From: Pseudomonas sp. S04
Lineage (GTDB): Bacteria; Pseudomonadota; Gammaproteobacteria; Pseudomonadales; Pseudomonadaceae
Reading direction: 5' to 3'
Assembly (NCBI RefSeq): GCF_009834545.1
Contig: NZ_CP019427.1
Location: 310,001 to 374,000 of the forward strand
Length of the DNA: 64,000 nucleotides
The notes below the pieces were generated by a model. That model ran no database searches, was not told where the DNA came from, and saw nothing but the letters and a program-made list of their open reading frames with translations. The translations under genes were made by a program, and so were the position numbers. Below are positions 45,950 to 57,077 of the stretch, one piece after another; positions within the stretch are counted from its first letter, which is position 1, and every line of letters begins with the position of its first letter.

Positions 45950-46384
45950 TCAGAACTTGTCCAGCGTCCGCCGTTGGGTATCGCGCACCACTTCCTTGGG
46001 CTTGTAGGCGCAGTAGCCTGGTCGTGGGCCGATCTTGGGGTGATTGCGGCAGGTATCCGGGCGCTTGTCATAAATAGTGCAGAAACGGCTCTTACGATCC
46101 AGATACAGGCAATCGTTGTTGCTCATGCGCTGGAGCGTGAAGATTTCCGATTTCTGGTTGTAACGCTCGACGATCCCTTCCTTTTGCAGGCGCTTGGCGA
46201 TGTTCTTCGGCGGGTCGCCGCGTTCGAATTCATCGACGATGCCGATGCGGATCAGATCCTTGATCTTGACCTCCACTGGCAGCGTGCAGCAGCTGGACAC
46301 GCAGCCGCCGCACATATGGCTGGAGTATTTCTGCCAGGTCTCGAGACGGTCGAGTTCCGCGGCGGCGATCAGTTGAGGCTTCAT
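45950..46384 (-). CDS. YkgJ family cysteine cluster protein
   Basis: This 144-residue protein has CGGCVSSCC near residue 25 and later single Cys in NDCLYLD, RFCTIYDKRPDTC and GYCAYKP, which together form the metal-binding cluster of the YkgJ/CxxCxxCC family. The function of the family is not settled (metal or Fe-S binding). It stands alone between typA and glgP. Confidence 0.88.
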   Translation of the reverse strand: MKPQLIAAAELDRLETWQKYSSHMCGGCVSSCCTLPVEVKIKDLIRIGIVDEFERGDPPKNIAKRLQKEGIVERYNQKSEIFTLQRMSNNDCLYLDRKSRFCTIYDKRPDTCRNHPKIGPRPGYCAYKPKEVVRDTQRRTLDKF

Positions 46385-46600
46385 CAGGGTTCCAAGGGGG
46401 AGCGTTGTATCCGGGCGCGGGATGATACGGGATTGGTGGTTTTTTGAACAACTTTTTCAAGGATCCGGCACGCCCCCTGCATCCTTTTGTTTCTGAACCG
46501 CTCAATTCAGGTGATTGTGCAAAACACCCGAACCAGCGACTGCACCGTTTGTCAGACCGTCTAGGCTCAGTCAATTCCATGCTCGCCCGAGGCCCTATCG

Positions 46601-49051
46601 ATGACTCAAGAACCACTTGTTCGCGAAGCTGAGGTGGCCGCATTTCGCGAAGCCGTCCTGACCAAACTCACCTATGCCGTCGGCAAGGATCCGGATCACG
46701 CCTTCGACCACGACTGGTTCGAGGCCATTGCGCTGGCAGCGCGCGATCACATGGTCGAGCACTGGATGGACCATACGCGGCAGATTTACCGCAAAGGCCA
46801 GAAGCGGGTGTACTACCTGTCGCTGGAATTCCTCATCGGCCGCCTGCTCTACGACAGCCTGAGCAACCTGGGTCTGCTCGACGTAGCCCGCGAGGCCTTG
46901 ACCGAGCTGGGGGTCGACCTGGAGCGGATCCGCCTGCTGGAGCCGGACGCCGCTTTGGGCAACGGTGGTCTCGGCCGCCTGGCCGCGTGTTTCATGGAAA
47001 GCATGTCGACCCTGGGCATCGCCGGGCATGGCTACGGCATTCGTTATGAGCACGGCCTGTTCCGCCAGGCGATTGTCGATGGCTGGCAGCAGGAGCAGAC
47101 CGAGCACTGGCTGGATTTCGGCAACCCCTGGGAGTTCGAGCGGCCGGAGGTGATCTACCCGATCGGGTTTGGCGGCAGCGTCGAGACCGTCATCGATGCC
47201 GGCGGCAAGAGCAAGCAAGTCTGGACGCCTTCGGAAACGGTGCGCGCGGTGGCGTACGACACGCCCGTGGTCGGTTGGCGCGGGGCCAGCGTCAACACCT
47301 TGCGCCTGTGGCGGGCACGGGCCATGGAGGACCTGCACCTGGAGCGCTTCAACGCCGGTGATCACTTGGGCGCGGTGGCCGAAGTGGCCCGGGCCGAAAG
47401 CATCTCCCGGGTGCTTTACCCGGCCGACAGCACCGAAGCGGGGCAGGAACTGCGCCTGCGCCAGGAGTACTTTTTTGTCGCCGCGTCCCTGCAGGACCTG
47501 CTCCGGCGCCATCGCAACATGCACAGCTCGGTGCTGACCCTGGGCGATCATGCGGCGATCCAGCTCAACGATACGCACCCCTCGATTGCCGTGGCCGAGC
47601 TGATGCGCCAACTGGTCGACATCTACGACGTGGAGTGGGATGCGGCCTGGCAGGTCACGGTCGATACCCTGTCCTACACCAACCACACGCTGTTGCCCGA
47701 AGCGCTGGAAACCTGGCCGGTAGGGCTGATGGAGCGGATGCTGCCGCGGCATATGCAGATCATCTACCTGATCAACGCCCAGCACATCGACTCATTGCGG
47801 GCCAAGGGCATCCACGACTTCGACGTGCTGCGCGCAGTGTCGCTGATCGAGGAAGACAACGGCCGTCGGGTGCGCATGGGCAACCTGGCGTTCCTCGGCT
47901 CCCATAGCGTCAACGGCGTGTCCGGCCTGCACACGCAACTGATGCGCAGCACGGTATTTTCCGAACTGCACAAGCTCTACCCCGAGCGGATCAACAACAA
48001 GACCAACGGCATCACCTTCCGCCGCTGGTTGTACCAGGCCAACCCGGAACTGACCTCGATGATGGTCGATGCCCTGGGGCCGGAGCTGCTGGATAACCCC
48101 GAGCAACTGTTGCAGGGCCTGGAGCCGTTTGCCGAGAAAGCGGCGTTCCGCAAGCAGTTCGCCGAGCAGCGGCTGCACAGCAAGAAAGCCCTGGCCTATT
48201 TGATTCACGAGCGCCTGGGGATTGCGGTCAACCCAGCGGCGCTGTTCGACGTGCAGGTCAAGCGGATCCACGAGTACAAGCGCCAGTTGCTCAACCTGTT
48301 GCACACGGTGGCGCTGTACCAGGCGATTCGCGCCGAGCCTGAGACCGACTGGGTGCCGCGGGTGAAGATCTTCGCCGGCAAGGCGGCGGCCAGTTATCAC
48401 CAGGCCAAGCTGATCATCAAGTTGACCAACGACATCGCCCGCACAGTGAACAACGACCCGACCGTGCGCGGCCTGCTGAAAGTGGTGTTCCTGCCCAACT
48501 ACAACGTCAGCCTGGCCGAAAGCATCATTCCGGCGGCCGACCTGTCGGAGCAGATCTCCACCGCCGGCTTCGAGGCGTCCGGCACCAGCAACATGAAGTT
48601 CGGCCTCAATGGCGCCCTGACCATCGGCACCCTGGACGGGGCCAACGTGGAAATGTGCGAGCGCATCGGTGCCGAGCACATGTTCATCTTTGGCCTGAGT
48701 GCCCAGCAGGTCGAGGCGCGCAAGCAGAACCACGAGTTCCACGCCGCCCCGGACATTGCCGCCTCGCACCGGCTCAATGACGTGTTGCAGGCAATTCGCA
48801 GCGGGGTGTTCTCGCCGGATGATCCGGCGCGCTACACCGGCCTGATCGACTCCTTGATCGAGTACGACCGCTTCCTGGTCTGTGCCGACTTCGACTCCTA
48901 CTGGGCCGCGCAGATGCGCGTCGAGACCCTTTGGCACGACTCCAAGGAGTGGTGGCGTTCAGCGGTGCTCAACAGTTCGCGGATGGGCTGGTTTTCCTCG
49001 GATCGGACCATTCGTGAGTACGCCACGGATATCTGGAAGGCGCTGGAGTAG
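46601..49051 (+). CDS. glgP: Glycogen/starch/alpha-glucan phosphorylase
   Basis: This 816-residue GT35 enzyme releases glucose-1-phosphate from alpha-glucans. ALGNGGLGRLAACFMESMST and NNKTNGITFRRWLYQANPEL are family signatures; the pyridoxal-phosphate lysine is in EASGTSNMKFGLNGALTIGT. No other glycogen gene is adjacent, so this is a detached copy, as usual in pseudomonads. Start ATG at 46601. Confidence 0.97.
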   Translation: MTQEPLVREAEVAAFREAVLTKLTYAVGKDPDHAFDHDWFEAIALAARDHMVEHWMDHTRQIYRKGQKRVYYLSLEFLIGRLLYDSLSNLGLLDVAREALTELGVDLERIRLLEPDAALGNGGLGRLAACFMESMSTLGIAGHGYGIRYEHGLFRQAIVDGWQQEQTEHWLDFGNPWEFERPEVIYPIGFGGSVETVIDAGGKSKQVWTPSETVRAVAYDTPVVGWRGASVNTLRLWRARAMEDLHLERFNAGDHLGAVAEVARAESISRVLYPADSTEAGQELRLRQEYFFVAASLQDLLRRHRNMHSSVLTLGDHAAIQLNDTHPSIAVAELMRQLVDIYDVEWDAAWQVTVDTLSYTNHTLLPEALETWPVGLMERMLPRHMQIIYLINAQHIDSLRAKGIHDFDVLRAVSLIEEDNGRRVRMGNLAFLGSHSVNGVSGLHTQLMRSTVFSELHKLYPERINNKTNGITFRRWLYQANPELTSMMVDALGPELLDNPEQLLQGLEPFAEKAAFRKQFAEQRLHSKKALAYLIHERLGIAVNPAALFDVQVKRIHEYKRQLLNLLHTVALYQAIRAEPETDWVPRVKIFAGKAAASYHQAKLIIKLTNDIARTVNNDPTVRGLLKVVFLPNYNVSLAESIIPAADLSEQISTAGFEASGTSNMKFGLNGALTIGTLDGANVEMCERIGAEHMFIFGLSAQQVEARKQNHEFHAAPDIAASHRLNDVLQAIRSGVFSPDDPARYTGLIDSLIEYDRFLVCADFDSYWAAQMRVETLWHDSKEWWRSAVLNSSRMGWFSSDRTIREYATDIWKALE

Positions 49052-49158
49052 GGGAGGCCTTTAAGAAAAGTCTCGTAGTTCGGGTGGGAGGGATCGATAT
49101 ACTGGTGTAGCGGGCCAATCGCAGCCTGCGGCAGCTCCTACGCGAAGGGATATCGACC

Positions 49159-52100
49159 ATGCAATGGATGTTCATGCTGATTGGGCTGGTGCTCGGCTGG
49201 CTGCTCGATGAGTCGTTCAGCGACGCCTTGATCGGTGCGCTGATCGGGCTGGGTGCTGGCCAGGCGTTTGTGCTGCAACGCTTGAATGCGCAAGCTTTGC
49301 AGCAGGGGCGTGAATTGAAGCTGGCCCAGGTGGCCTTGGGTGCGGTCGAGCAGCGCCTGGCCTCGCTGGAGGGCGGGGGCGTTGCTGCCGAGCCGCTCTC
49401 CCATGCCGAGGCTGTCCCGGCGCCAGCGCCTCAACTCGAGCCAACGCCTGCCGCGTCCGAGCTGGTCTGGGAGCTACCGCCTGAAATCAGCATGGCCCAA
49501 GCCAGTGTCGAGCCTGCACCGGTCGACCTGTGGACGCCCCAGCCTGAGCCATTCGCCGCTCCCCAGCCCCCGGCGCCTCGCGCGCCCAACTTGTTCGACC
49601 GCGCCATCGCCGGTGCGCGTGACTGGCTGTTTGGCGGCAACACGGTGCTGCGAGTGGGTGTGGTGCTGCTGTTCTTCGGCCTGGCGTTTCTGCTGCGTTA
49701 CGCCACCGAGGGCATGGTGGTGCCGATCGAGTTGCGCTATGCCGGCGTTGCGGCGGCGGCCCTGGCCTTGCTGGGGCTGGGGTGGTGGCTGCGGCTGCGC
49801 AACACCCAGTACGCGTTGATCCTCCAGGGCACCGGGATTGCCGTGTTGTACCTCACCGTGTTCGCCGCCATGCGCTTGCACCCTTTGCTCGATCCGACGG
49901 CGGCCCTCGGCCTGCTGGTGGCGGTGACGGTGTTTTCGGCGATCCTGGCGATCACCCAGGACTCCCTGGCCCTGGCCTGCGCCGCGGCATTGGGCGGATT
50001 CGCCGCACCCATCCTGACCTCCACCGGTGCCGGCAACCATGTCGCGCTGTTCAGTTACTTCGCCCTGCTCAACGCCGGCATCCTCGGCATCGCCTGGTTC
50101 AAGGCCTGGCGCCTGCTGAACCTGATTGGCTTCGTCGGCACCTTCGGCATCGGCCTGGCCTGGGGCTTGCGCTCCTATACCCCGGAACTGCTGTGGAGCA
50201 CCGAGCCGTTCCTGATGCTGTTCTTCCTGATGTACCTGGCCATCGGCCTGCTGTTCGCCCGGCGCAAGTTGCTGGAGATCAGCGACGCCCCGCTGGACGG
50301 CGACCGCGAAGCACTGCTGCATTGGTCGGCGCGCAAGGGCGACTACGTCGACGGCACGCTGCTGTTCGGCCCGCCGCTGGTGGGCTTTGGCTTGCAGTTC
50401 GCGCTGGTGCATCACCTGGAGTTCGCAGCGGCCTTCAGTGCGCTGCTGCTGGGTTTTATCTACATGGGCCTGGCCCGCGTACTCAGTGGCGGGCGCGCGC
50501 TGTTGCTGGGTGAGACGTGCCTGGCGCTGGGGGTGATCTTTGCCAGCCTGGCCATTCCCCTGGGTCTGGATGCACGTTGGACGGCCGCCGCTTGGGCCGT
50601 CGAAGGCCGGGTATCTATTGGCTCGGCTTGCGCCAGCAGCGGCCGCTGGCACGGGCCTTTGCCTTGCTGCTGCAGTTGGGCTCGGCGCTGGCATTTCTCA
50701 GCGAGCTGGATGTCGGCGTCAGCAGCCTGATCGAGGGGGCACCGCTGGGCGCCTTGATGCTCGGCCTGGCGTTGTTGTTCACCTTCTATCAGCTACGCGC
50801 TGCGGCACCTGGGCACAGCCATGCCTGGGAGCGCCAAGGCATGCCGGTATTGGCCTGCGCCGGCCTGACGTTCCTTTATCTGTTGGCACCGCTGTTCTTC
50901 TTCACCCAGGGCACGGCCATCAGTTGGGCCCTGGCGGGATTGGCGACCTTGTTCGTCGGCCTGCGCCTGCAATCGCGCACTTTCCTGTTCACCGCGTTTG
51001 CCGTGCAACTGCTCGGTGGCGTGCTGTTCCTGCTACGGCTGCAGGGTGCCAGCGGCGATTCGACGGCGGTGTTCAACACCGGCTGGAGCGGTCTGCTGGC
51101 CGCATCGTTGATTGGCCTGGCATTGATCGGCGGGATGCTGTTTGCCGCCCGCGACAGCATGGTGCGCAGCGATCTGCGCTTGCTGCGCGGCTTGTCACTG
51201 GTGTTGTTGGCGGGCCTGGCGCTGATCAACCTGGCGGTGTTGTTTGTCCTGCCCTGGCAAACTGCGAGCGCGGTGTGGGCCGCCAGTGGGGTGTTGATCA
51301 TCTGGTTGAGCCTGTACTTGCAGCAGCGCCTGAGTTTTGTCTTTGGCCTGGTGCTGCAGGTGATCGGCGGCGCGGCGTTCCTGATCGCCGGCCCGGACTT
51401 GCTCGGGCCTCTGGATCACCAAGGCTTGCGGCCGCTGGCCCATGGCGGGTTCTGGACGCCCATGGTGCTGGGGCTGGCGGCGATGGTCGGGGCCTGGCGC
51501 TTGCAGGTGGGCAACCATGCCAGTGCGTTTGATGCCTTGAGCCTGCGGCGCTTGTCCGAGTTGCTGTTGGCGTGGGGCGCGGCCTGGTGGGCATTGGCCC
51601 TGCTGACCGAGGTGTTGCGTTTTGCGCCGGTGCAGTTGTCTGGCGCGCTGTTGCTGGGCTGCGCAGCGTTGAGTGTGGCGCTGTGGACTTGGCTGGCCTT
51701 GCGCCTGAACTGGTCGGCCCTGGGCATCCTGTGCACGCTGTTGATCCCGGCGGCCAGTCTGTTGTTGTGGGCGGCGTCCCATGGGCGTTATCACCCGGCG
51801 GCGAATTTCGGCTGGCTGGCGTGGGCGGCGGTGTTCGCCGTGCATTTCGTTTCGTTGCGGCGTCTGGCGCCGATGCTCGTGCAACCGGTGGCGAGCGTGG
51901 CTCATGTGCTGGGTTGCTGGCTGTTGATCGGGGTGTTGGCGCTGGAGTTACGCTACGGCCTGCTGGTGCTGTCCGAGCAGTACAATGCCTGGCGTTGGTT
52001 GGGCTGGGCGATTCTGCCGAGCCTGTACCTGGTGCTGATGGCCGCGCCACGTGCCTGGCCGTGGCCGGTGTCGGCCTATGCCCGCGAGTACCGGCTGTAT

Positions 52101-52721
52101 GCCGCGCTGCCCTTGGCGGTGCTGATGCTGGGCTGGTTCTGGTTGGCCAACACGGTCAGCTCCGGCAACGCCGAGCCGTTGCCCTACGTGCCGCTACTGA
52201 ACCCACTGGATATCGGCCTGCTGTTCGCCTTGTTCGGCGTCTATGCGTGGACGCGCAGTGCCCAGGGCCAATTGGCCATCCGCTTCGAGCACGCGGGGCT
52301 CGCCAGCGATGTTGTGGTTGGGGTGTCGCTGTTCGCGTTCTTCACCGCCGTGGTGATGCGCAGCGCCCACCATTGGGGTGGCGTGCCATATGAGCTGGAT
52401 GCATTGCTCGGGTCGATGCTGGTGCAGGCCAGCCTGTCGCTGGTCTGGACCCTGATCGCCCTCGGCCTGATGATCGGCGGGCACCTGCGCAAACGTCGGG
52501 AAGTCTGGCTGGTGGGCGCGGCGCTGATCGCGCTGGTGGTGGCCAAACTGGTGTTTGTCGAGTTGAGCAACCGCGGTGGGCTGGCACGCATCGTGTCGTT
52601 CATTGGCGTTGGCGTATTGCTGCTGGTGGTCGGCTACTTTGCGCCGCTGCCGCCCAAACGAATCGAAGCTGCGCCTGAGCCGCATGAAGCGGCCAATGAA
52701 TCTGAAGGAGTGTCGTCTTGA
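49159..52721 (+). pseudogene. DUF2339 membrane protein, interrupted by a frameshift
   Basis: Two overlapping frames, 49159-50730 and 50517-52721, together encode one DUF2339 protein of about 1187 residues: an N-terminal helix, an Ala/Pro-rich linker (about 70-150) and then some 25 to 30 membrane segments. The first frame is correct to TAAAWAVEG and the second from GIYWLGLRQQ on. The break lies at about 50606-50610, where gaaggccgggtatc has one base less than needed (for example gaaggcgcgggtatc). It may be a real mutation or an assembly error; a loss in one strain would be recent, as the rest is intact. Such genes regularly precede DUF3999, with which this overlaps by 4 bases. Confidence 0.85.
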
Positions 52722-54088
52722 ACATGATGTTGAGCCCGCGCTGGCTGGCTGTGCTTGGATGCTGCATGGTGCTGTCGGCGCAGGCCGCGCAAACCGCGGC
52801 GAACTTCGCCACTCACGTGCCGCTGACCCTCAGCGGCGAAGGCCCCTGGTACCGCCTCGATTTGCCCCTGGCCGTGCAACTGCACGCCCATCAGAGCGAT
52901 CTGGCGGATGTGCGAGTGTTCAATGCCGCCGGTGAAGTGCAGGCCTATTCGCTGACGCGCGAGCAAGCGCCCAGTGGTGAGAGCCTGCAACTGCATGAGG
53001 TCAAGTGGTTCCCGTTGTACGACTCGGCCGATGCCGGCTCGGCGGTGCCGAACGTGCGTGTGTTGTCCAATGCCGCCGGCACCCTGGTGCAGGTGCAACC
53101 GTCCAGCCAGCTGGAGGCCGGTGAGGAAGTGCGCCGTGGCTGGCTGCTGGACGCCAGTGCAATCAAGGCGCCGTTGCAGCAATTGATCCTCGACTGGTCC
53201 AGCGAGCAGGACGGTTTCCAGCGATTCAGTATCGAAGCCAGTGACGATTTACAGAACTGGCAGGCCTGGGGCGAAGGGCAAGTGGCGCGCCTGTCGTTTG
53301 CCGACGAACGGGTTGAGCAGCATGAAGTCGCGCTGCCCGGTCAACGGGCGCGTTACCTGCGATTGCTGTGGCAAACCCCGCAGGCGGCCCCGGTACTGAC
53401 CTCGGCGCTGTTGCAGAGCCTGACCACCAGCAGCCCGGCGCAGCCCCTGGTGTGGTCCGAGCCGGTGGCCGGCAGCCGTACCCCGGCCGGTGAATACACC
53501 TGGCAGTTGCCGATGGGCCTGCGTGTCGAACGCCTCCAGGTGCAATTGACCGAAGCCAACAGCCTGGCGCCGGTGTCGCTGGCCGGGCGTCGCGACGCCA
53601 GCCTGCCTTGGCAGACCGTGAGCAGCGGTTTGCTCTACCGCCTGACCCAGAACGGCCAGGACGTGGTGCAAGACCAGTTGCAACTGCCAGGGCAGGTGGT
53701 GCAGCAGTTGAAATTGACCGTCGATGATCGCGGTGGCGGTTTGGGTGCCGAGGCGCCCAGCGTGCGTTATGCGGTGCGCGCGACCCAGTTGGTATTCCTC
53801 GCCCGGGGTGCCGGGCCTTACCGCCTGGCACTGGGCAGCAGCAGTGAAAAAACCGCGAGCCTGCCGTTGGCTACCCTGATCCCGGACATCAGCCCCAAGC
53901 GCCTGGAGAGTCTCGGCCAGGCCCGGATCGAGGAGGGGACGCTGGTGACTCCGCCGATCGTAGCGCCGCCTCTGGCCCAAGGAACCGACTGGAAGAAGCT
54001 GGGCCTGTGGGCTGTACTGTTGCTCAGCGTGCTGTTCCTGGCGGCCATGGCCTTCAGTTTGTTACGCAAACCGGCGGTCAAGCCCTGA
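52718..54088 (+). CDS. DUF3999 family protein
   Basis: This 456-residue protein has a signal peptide (LAVLGCCMVLSAQAAQ), a long periplasmic beta-rich part (LSGEGPWYRLDLPLAVQLHA, later YRLALGSSSEKTASLPLATL) and one C-terminal membrane helix (LWAVLLLSVLFLAAMAFSLL). It is the regular partner of DUF2339 and probably works with it at the inner membrane. TTG at 52718 has GGAG at good distance (7 bases) and overlaps the DUF2339 stop; ATG at 52724 is possible but farther from GGAG. Confidence 0.88.
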   Translation: MNMMLSPRWLAVLGCCMVLSAQAAQTAANFATHVPLTLSGEGPWYRLDLPLAVQLHAHQSDLADVRVFNAAGEVQAYSLTREQAPSGESLQLHEVKWFPLYDSADAGSAVPNVRVLSNAAGTLVQVQPSSQLEAGEEVRRGWLLDASAIKAPLQQLILDWSSEQDGFQRFSIEASDDLQNWQAWGEGQVARLSFADERVEQHEVALPGQRARYLRLLWQTPQAAPVLTSALLQSLTTSSPAQPLVWSEPVAGSRTPAGEYTWQLPMGLRVERLQVQLTEANSLAPVSLAGRRDASLPWQTVSSGLLYRLTQNGQDVVQDQLQLPGQVVQQLKLTVDDRGGGLGAEAPSVRYAVRATQLVFLARGAGPYRLALGSSSEKTASLPLATLIPDISPKRLESLGQARIEEGTLVTPPIVAPPLAQGTDWKKLGLWAVLLLSVLFLAAMAFSLLRKPAVKP

Positions 54089-54226
54089 TCCCAATCTACG
54101 TTTTTGCTACTACGCTCAACCCGGCGCATGAACTCTGTCAGGCGAATCTCGTCTGATAAGAGCAATTGCGTAACGACTCGCGTTAAACTGCGCGGGTTTT
54201 TAGCCCCCACTTCTCCGGAGCCTTAC

Positions 54227-55237
54227 ATGTCCCGCGTTACCCTGAGTCGCTATTTGATCGAGCAGACCCGTAGCAACAACACTCCTGCCGATCTGCGTTT
54301 CCTGATCGAAGTAGTGGCGCGAGCTTGCAAGGAAATCAGCCACGCCGTCTCCAAAGGCGCCCTGGGCGGTGTTCTGGGCAGCATGGGCACTGAAAACGTG
54401 CAAGGCGAAGTGCAGAAGAAGCTCGACGTGATCTCCAACGAGATCCTGCTCGAAGCCAACGAATGGGGCGGTCACCTGGCCGGCATGGCGTCCGAAGAAA
54501 TGGACAATGCCTACCAGATCCCGGGCAAGTACCCGAAAGGCGCATACCTGCTGGTATTCGACCCACTGGACGGTTCGTCGAACATCGACATCAACGCCCC
54601 GGTCGGCACGATCTTCTCGGTACTGCGTTGCCCGAACGAGTACCTGACCCAGAACGAACCCCTGAATGAAAAAGCCTTCCTGCAGCCAGGCACCCAGCAG
54701 GTAGCTGCCGGTTATGCCATCTATGGTCCACAGACCATGCTGGTGCTGACCCTGGGCGACGGCGTCAAGGGCTTCACCCTGGACCGCGAAATGGGCAGCT
54801 TCGTCCTGACCCACGAAGACATCACCATTCCTGCGGCCACTCAGGAATTCGCCATCAACATGTCCAACCAGCGTCACTGGGAAGCTCCGGTACAACGCTA
54901 CGTGGAAGAGTTGCTGGCTGGCGAAGAAGGCCCGCTGAAAAAGAACTACAACATGCGTTGGGTTGCCGCGATGGTCGCGGACGTGCACCGCATCCTGACC
55001 CGTGGCGGTCTGTTCATGTACCCGCGCGACAGCCGCGAGCCGTCCAAGCCGGGCAAGCTGCGCCTGATGTACGAAGCCAACCCGATGTCGTTCCTGGTGG
55101 AACAGGCTGGCGGTGCGTCCACCGACGGTCACCAGCGCATCCTCGACATCCAGCCCGATGGCCTGCACCAGCGCGTAGCGGTGTTCCTCGGTTCGAAAGA
55201 AGAAGTCGAACGCGCCACGGCTTACCACAAGGAATAA
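54227..55237 (+). CDS. fbp: Fructose-1,6-bisphosphatase class I
   Basis: This 336-residue gluconeogenic enzyme has the metal-binding signature [20 protein letters not shown] and [20 protein letters not shown]. Earlier the segment [19 protein letters not shown] is typical of the class. The start at [13 protein letters not shown] (54227) is the normal one. It is probably co-transcribed with the DUF924 gene 3 bp behind it. Confidence 0.97.
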   Translation: MSRVTLSRYLIEQTRSNNTPADLRFLIEVVARACKEISHAVSKGALGGVLGSMGTENVQGEVQKKLDVISNEILLEANEWGGHLAGMASEEMDNAYQIPGKYPKGAYLLVFDPLDGSSNIDINAPVGTIFSVLRCPNEYLTQNEPLNEKAFLQPGTQQVAAGYAIYGPQTMLVLTLGDGVKGFTLDREMGSFVLTHEDITIPAATQEFAINMSNQRHWEAPVQRYVEELLAGEEGPLKKNYNMRWVAAMVADVHRILTRGGLFMYPRDSREPSKPGKLRLMYEANPMSFLVEQAGGASTDGHQRILDIQPDGLHQRVAVFLGSKEEVERATAYHKE

Positions 55238-55240
55238 ACC

Positions 55241-55843
55241 ATGACCGCGCCTTGGTTGCCGTTGCTCCAATGGTGGTTCGGTACAGCCGACAACCCCAAC
55301 GAAGTGGCGGCGCAACAGGGCGGTCTGTGGTTCGGCAAGCGTGACAGCCAGGACCGTGAGGCGCGTGAGCGTTTTGCGGACCTGGTGGACCAGGCACTGG
55401 CCGGCGGATTGACCGAGTGGACGCAACGTCCCGAAGGTTGGCTGGCCCTGGTGTTGTTGCTCGACCAATTGCCGCGCATGATCTATCGCGATACCCCCGC
55501 TGCATTTTCCGGTGACCTGCGTGCCCAGCAGCTTGTGGCGCAAGGCATAGCCGCGGATTTCGATCGGCAGTTGCCAGCGATCCAGCGCGTCTTTATCTAC
55601 CTGGTGTTCGAGCACTGCGAGCATCTGGCGGTGCAGAACGAGGCGATTTCGCGTTTTGCCGACTTGCTGGCCGAGCAGCCCCAGGCACAGCGCGAGGTGT
55701 TTGCCGATAACCTCGATTACGCCGAACGGCATCAAAAGATCATCTCGCGGTTTGGCCGCTTTCCCCATCGCAATGCGATCCTGGGGCGTGAGAGTACGCC
55801 CGAAGAGGTCGCGTTTTTGCGTGAGCCGGGGTCGCGGTTCTAG
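55241..55843 (+). CDS. DUF924 family protein
   Basis: This 200-residue all-helical protein has the family pattern LLLDQLPRMIYRDTPAAFSGD, FIYLVFEHCEHLAVQNEAI and the end FGRFPHRNAILGRESTPEEVAFL. Members resemble TPR folds; the function is not known. It follows fbp immediately. Confidence 0.92.
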   Translation: MTAPWLPLLQWWFGTADNPNEVAAQQGGLWFGKRDSQDREARERFADLVDQALAGGLTEWTQRPEGWLALVLLLDQLPRMIYRDTPAAFSGDLRAQQLVAQGIAADFDRQLPAIQRVFIYLVFEHCEHLAVQNEAISRFADLLAEQPQAQREVFADNLDYAERHQKIISRFGRFPHRNAILGRESTPEEVAFLREPGSRF

Positions 55844-56213
55844 CTTTTTGTTGTTGCTGATGCCGCCATCGCGGACAAGCCGCAAGCGGGCGCCCGCTCC
55901 CACAGAGATCCCTGTGGGAGCGGGCTTGCCCGCGATGAGGTCGGTGACAGCACCCTGGATCCGCAAACTCCCCACCAATTGCTGAAGCTCTTCGATCATC
56001 TTTTGCACTGACTGCGCCACGACGGCAAAGATGAGACGGGTTTGGCAAAAAACGACGAAATGTCGTACACCGCAAAAAGGTGTCCGATTCGAGCCTTGAG
56101 CGTCGATCTGACCGTTCAAGAAATACCCGCCTGCGGTGGGAACCAGATGGGCGATTTCTCTTCTAAGCTTTTGGTTGGCAGCCATGCCAGCGTCTCTTTC
56201 CAGGAGTTTCACC
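55844..56213. other. Intergenic region with REPIN
   Basis: After the REPIN there is about 270 bp without a gene that I can support. A minus-strand frame contains the fragment MIEELQQLVGSLRIQ but runs into the REP sequence and has no ribosome site. CAGGAG at 56200-56206 serves the next gene. Confidence 0.5.
55868..55938. repeat. REPIN (inverted REP pair)
   Basis: Left arm around atcgcggacaagccgcaagc to cgctcccacag, right arm ctgtgggagcgggcttgccc continuing gcgatgag. The left arm has an inserted segment. Confidence 0.85.
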
Positions 56214-56468
56214 ATGTCGCTGCGATCTATCGCCTTGCTGTCGTTTTGCGTGCTGTTGGCCGCATGCAGCAAGGTCAACCAGGAAAACTACTCGAAACTT
56301 TCGGCGGGCATGCCCAAGGCCGAGGTCGAAACCCTGCTGGGCAAACCGGCCGATTGTTCTGGCGCATTGGGGATGTCCAGCTGCACCTGGGGCGACAAGA
56401 ACAGCTTTATCAGCGTGCAGTTTGCCGGTGACAAAGTGTTGATGTTTTCCGGGCAAGGCCTGAAGTAA
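56214..56468 (+). CDS. Small lipoprotein (DUF3862/BamE-like)
   Basis: This 84-residue protein has a lipobox in LLSFCVLLAACSKVNQ (lipid-bearing Cys at 18). The mature part KLSAGMPKAEVETLLGKPADC...MSSCTWGDKNSFISVQF follows the SmpA/OmlA-like pattern in which a helix pair packs on a small sheet. The two later Cys may form a disulfide. Probably anchored in the outer membrane. Start ATG at 56214 after CAGGAG. Confidence 0.85.
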   Translation: MSLRSIALLSFCVLLAACSKVNQENYSKLSAGMPKAEVETLLGKPADCSGALGMSSCTWGDKNSFISVQFAGDKVLMFSGQGLK

Positions 56469-56499
56469 ACCGGGGCCAAGCGCCCACGGGAGAAAAATA

Positions 56500-57069
56500 A
56501 TGATGCGGTTTGTATTAGTTCTTTTAGCCGGTCTGTTCTTGGCCGGCTGTGCCACCTCTGGCGATGATTCGCTGGCACCGAAAACGGCCAATAACGTCAA
56601 CCTCAAGCGTTACCAGGGCAAATGGTACGAGTTGGCGCGCATGCCCATGTACTTCCAGCGCAACTGCGCCCAGTCCGAGGCCCATTACGCCCTCAAGCCT
56701 GACGGCGACATGGACGTGCTCAACCGCTGCCTGACGCCAGAATGGACCTGGGAAGAAGCCCGGGGCACGGCGACGCCGCAGGTGCCGGGCAAGACCGACA
56801 AGCTGTGGGTGAATTTCGATAACTGGTTTACCCGCCTGTTGCCGGGAGTGGTCAAGGGCGATTACTGGGTGCTGTACGTCAGCGATGACTATCAGACCGC
56901 GATCGTCGGCAACCCCAACCGCCGCTACCTCTGGCTGCTGTCACGCAAGCCGGAGGTCAACGCCGAGACCCGTGAAGAACTGCTGAGCAGGGCGCGTCAG
57001 CAGGGCTACGACACCACTCGCCTGATCTGGCGTGTGTCGGATACGCGGATGGCCAAGACCTCGAAGTAA
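56500..57069 (+). CDS. blc: Outer-membrane lipocalin (Blc type)
   Basis: This 189-residue lipoprotein has the lipobox LLAGLFLAGCATSG. The lipocalin core has the signature YQGKWYELARMPMYFQRNCAQSEAHYAL and a late YRYLWLLSRKP-like segment (RRYLWLLSRKPEV). Bacterial lipocalins bind lipids such as lysophospholipids. GGGAG lies nine bases before the ATG. It follows the small lipoprotein gene by 31 bp. Confidence 0.92.
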   Translation: MMRFVLVLLAGLFLAGCATSGDDSLAPKTANNVNLKRYQGKWYELARMPMYFQRNCAQSEAHYALKPDGDMDVLNRCLTPEWTWEEARGTATPQVPGKTDKLWVNFDNWFTRLLPGVVKGDYWVLYVSDDYQTAIVGNPNRRYLWLLSRKPEVNAETREELLSRARQQGYDTTRLIWRVSDTRMAKTSK

Positions 57070-57077
57070 CCGTAGAA

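Noticed and set aside
54200..56278. 692-codon minus-strand frame
   Set aside because: Runs antisense to fbp and DUF924 and through a REPIN; its first part (from 56278) has no known family.
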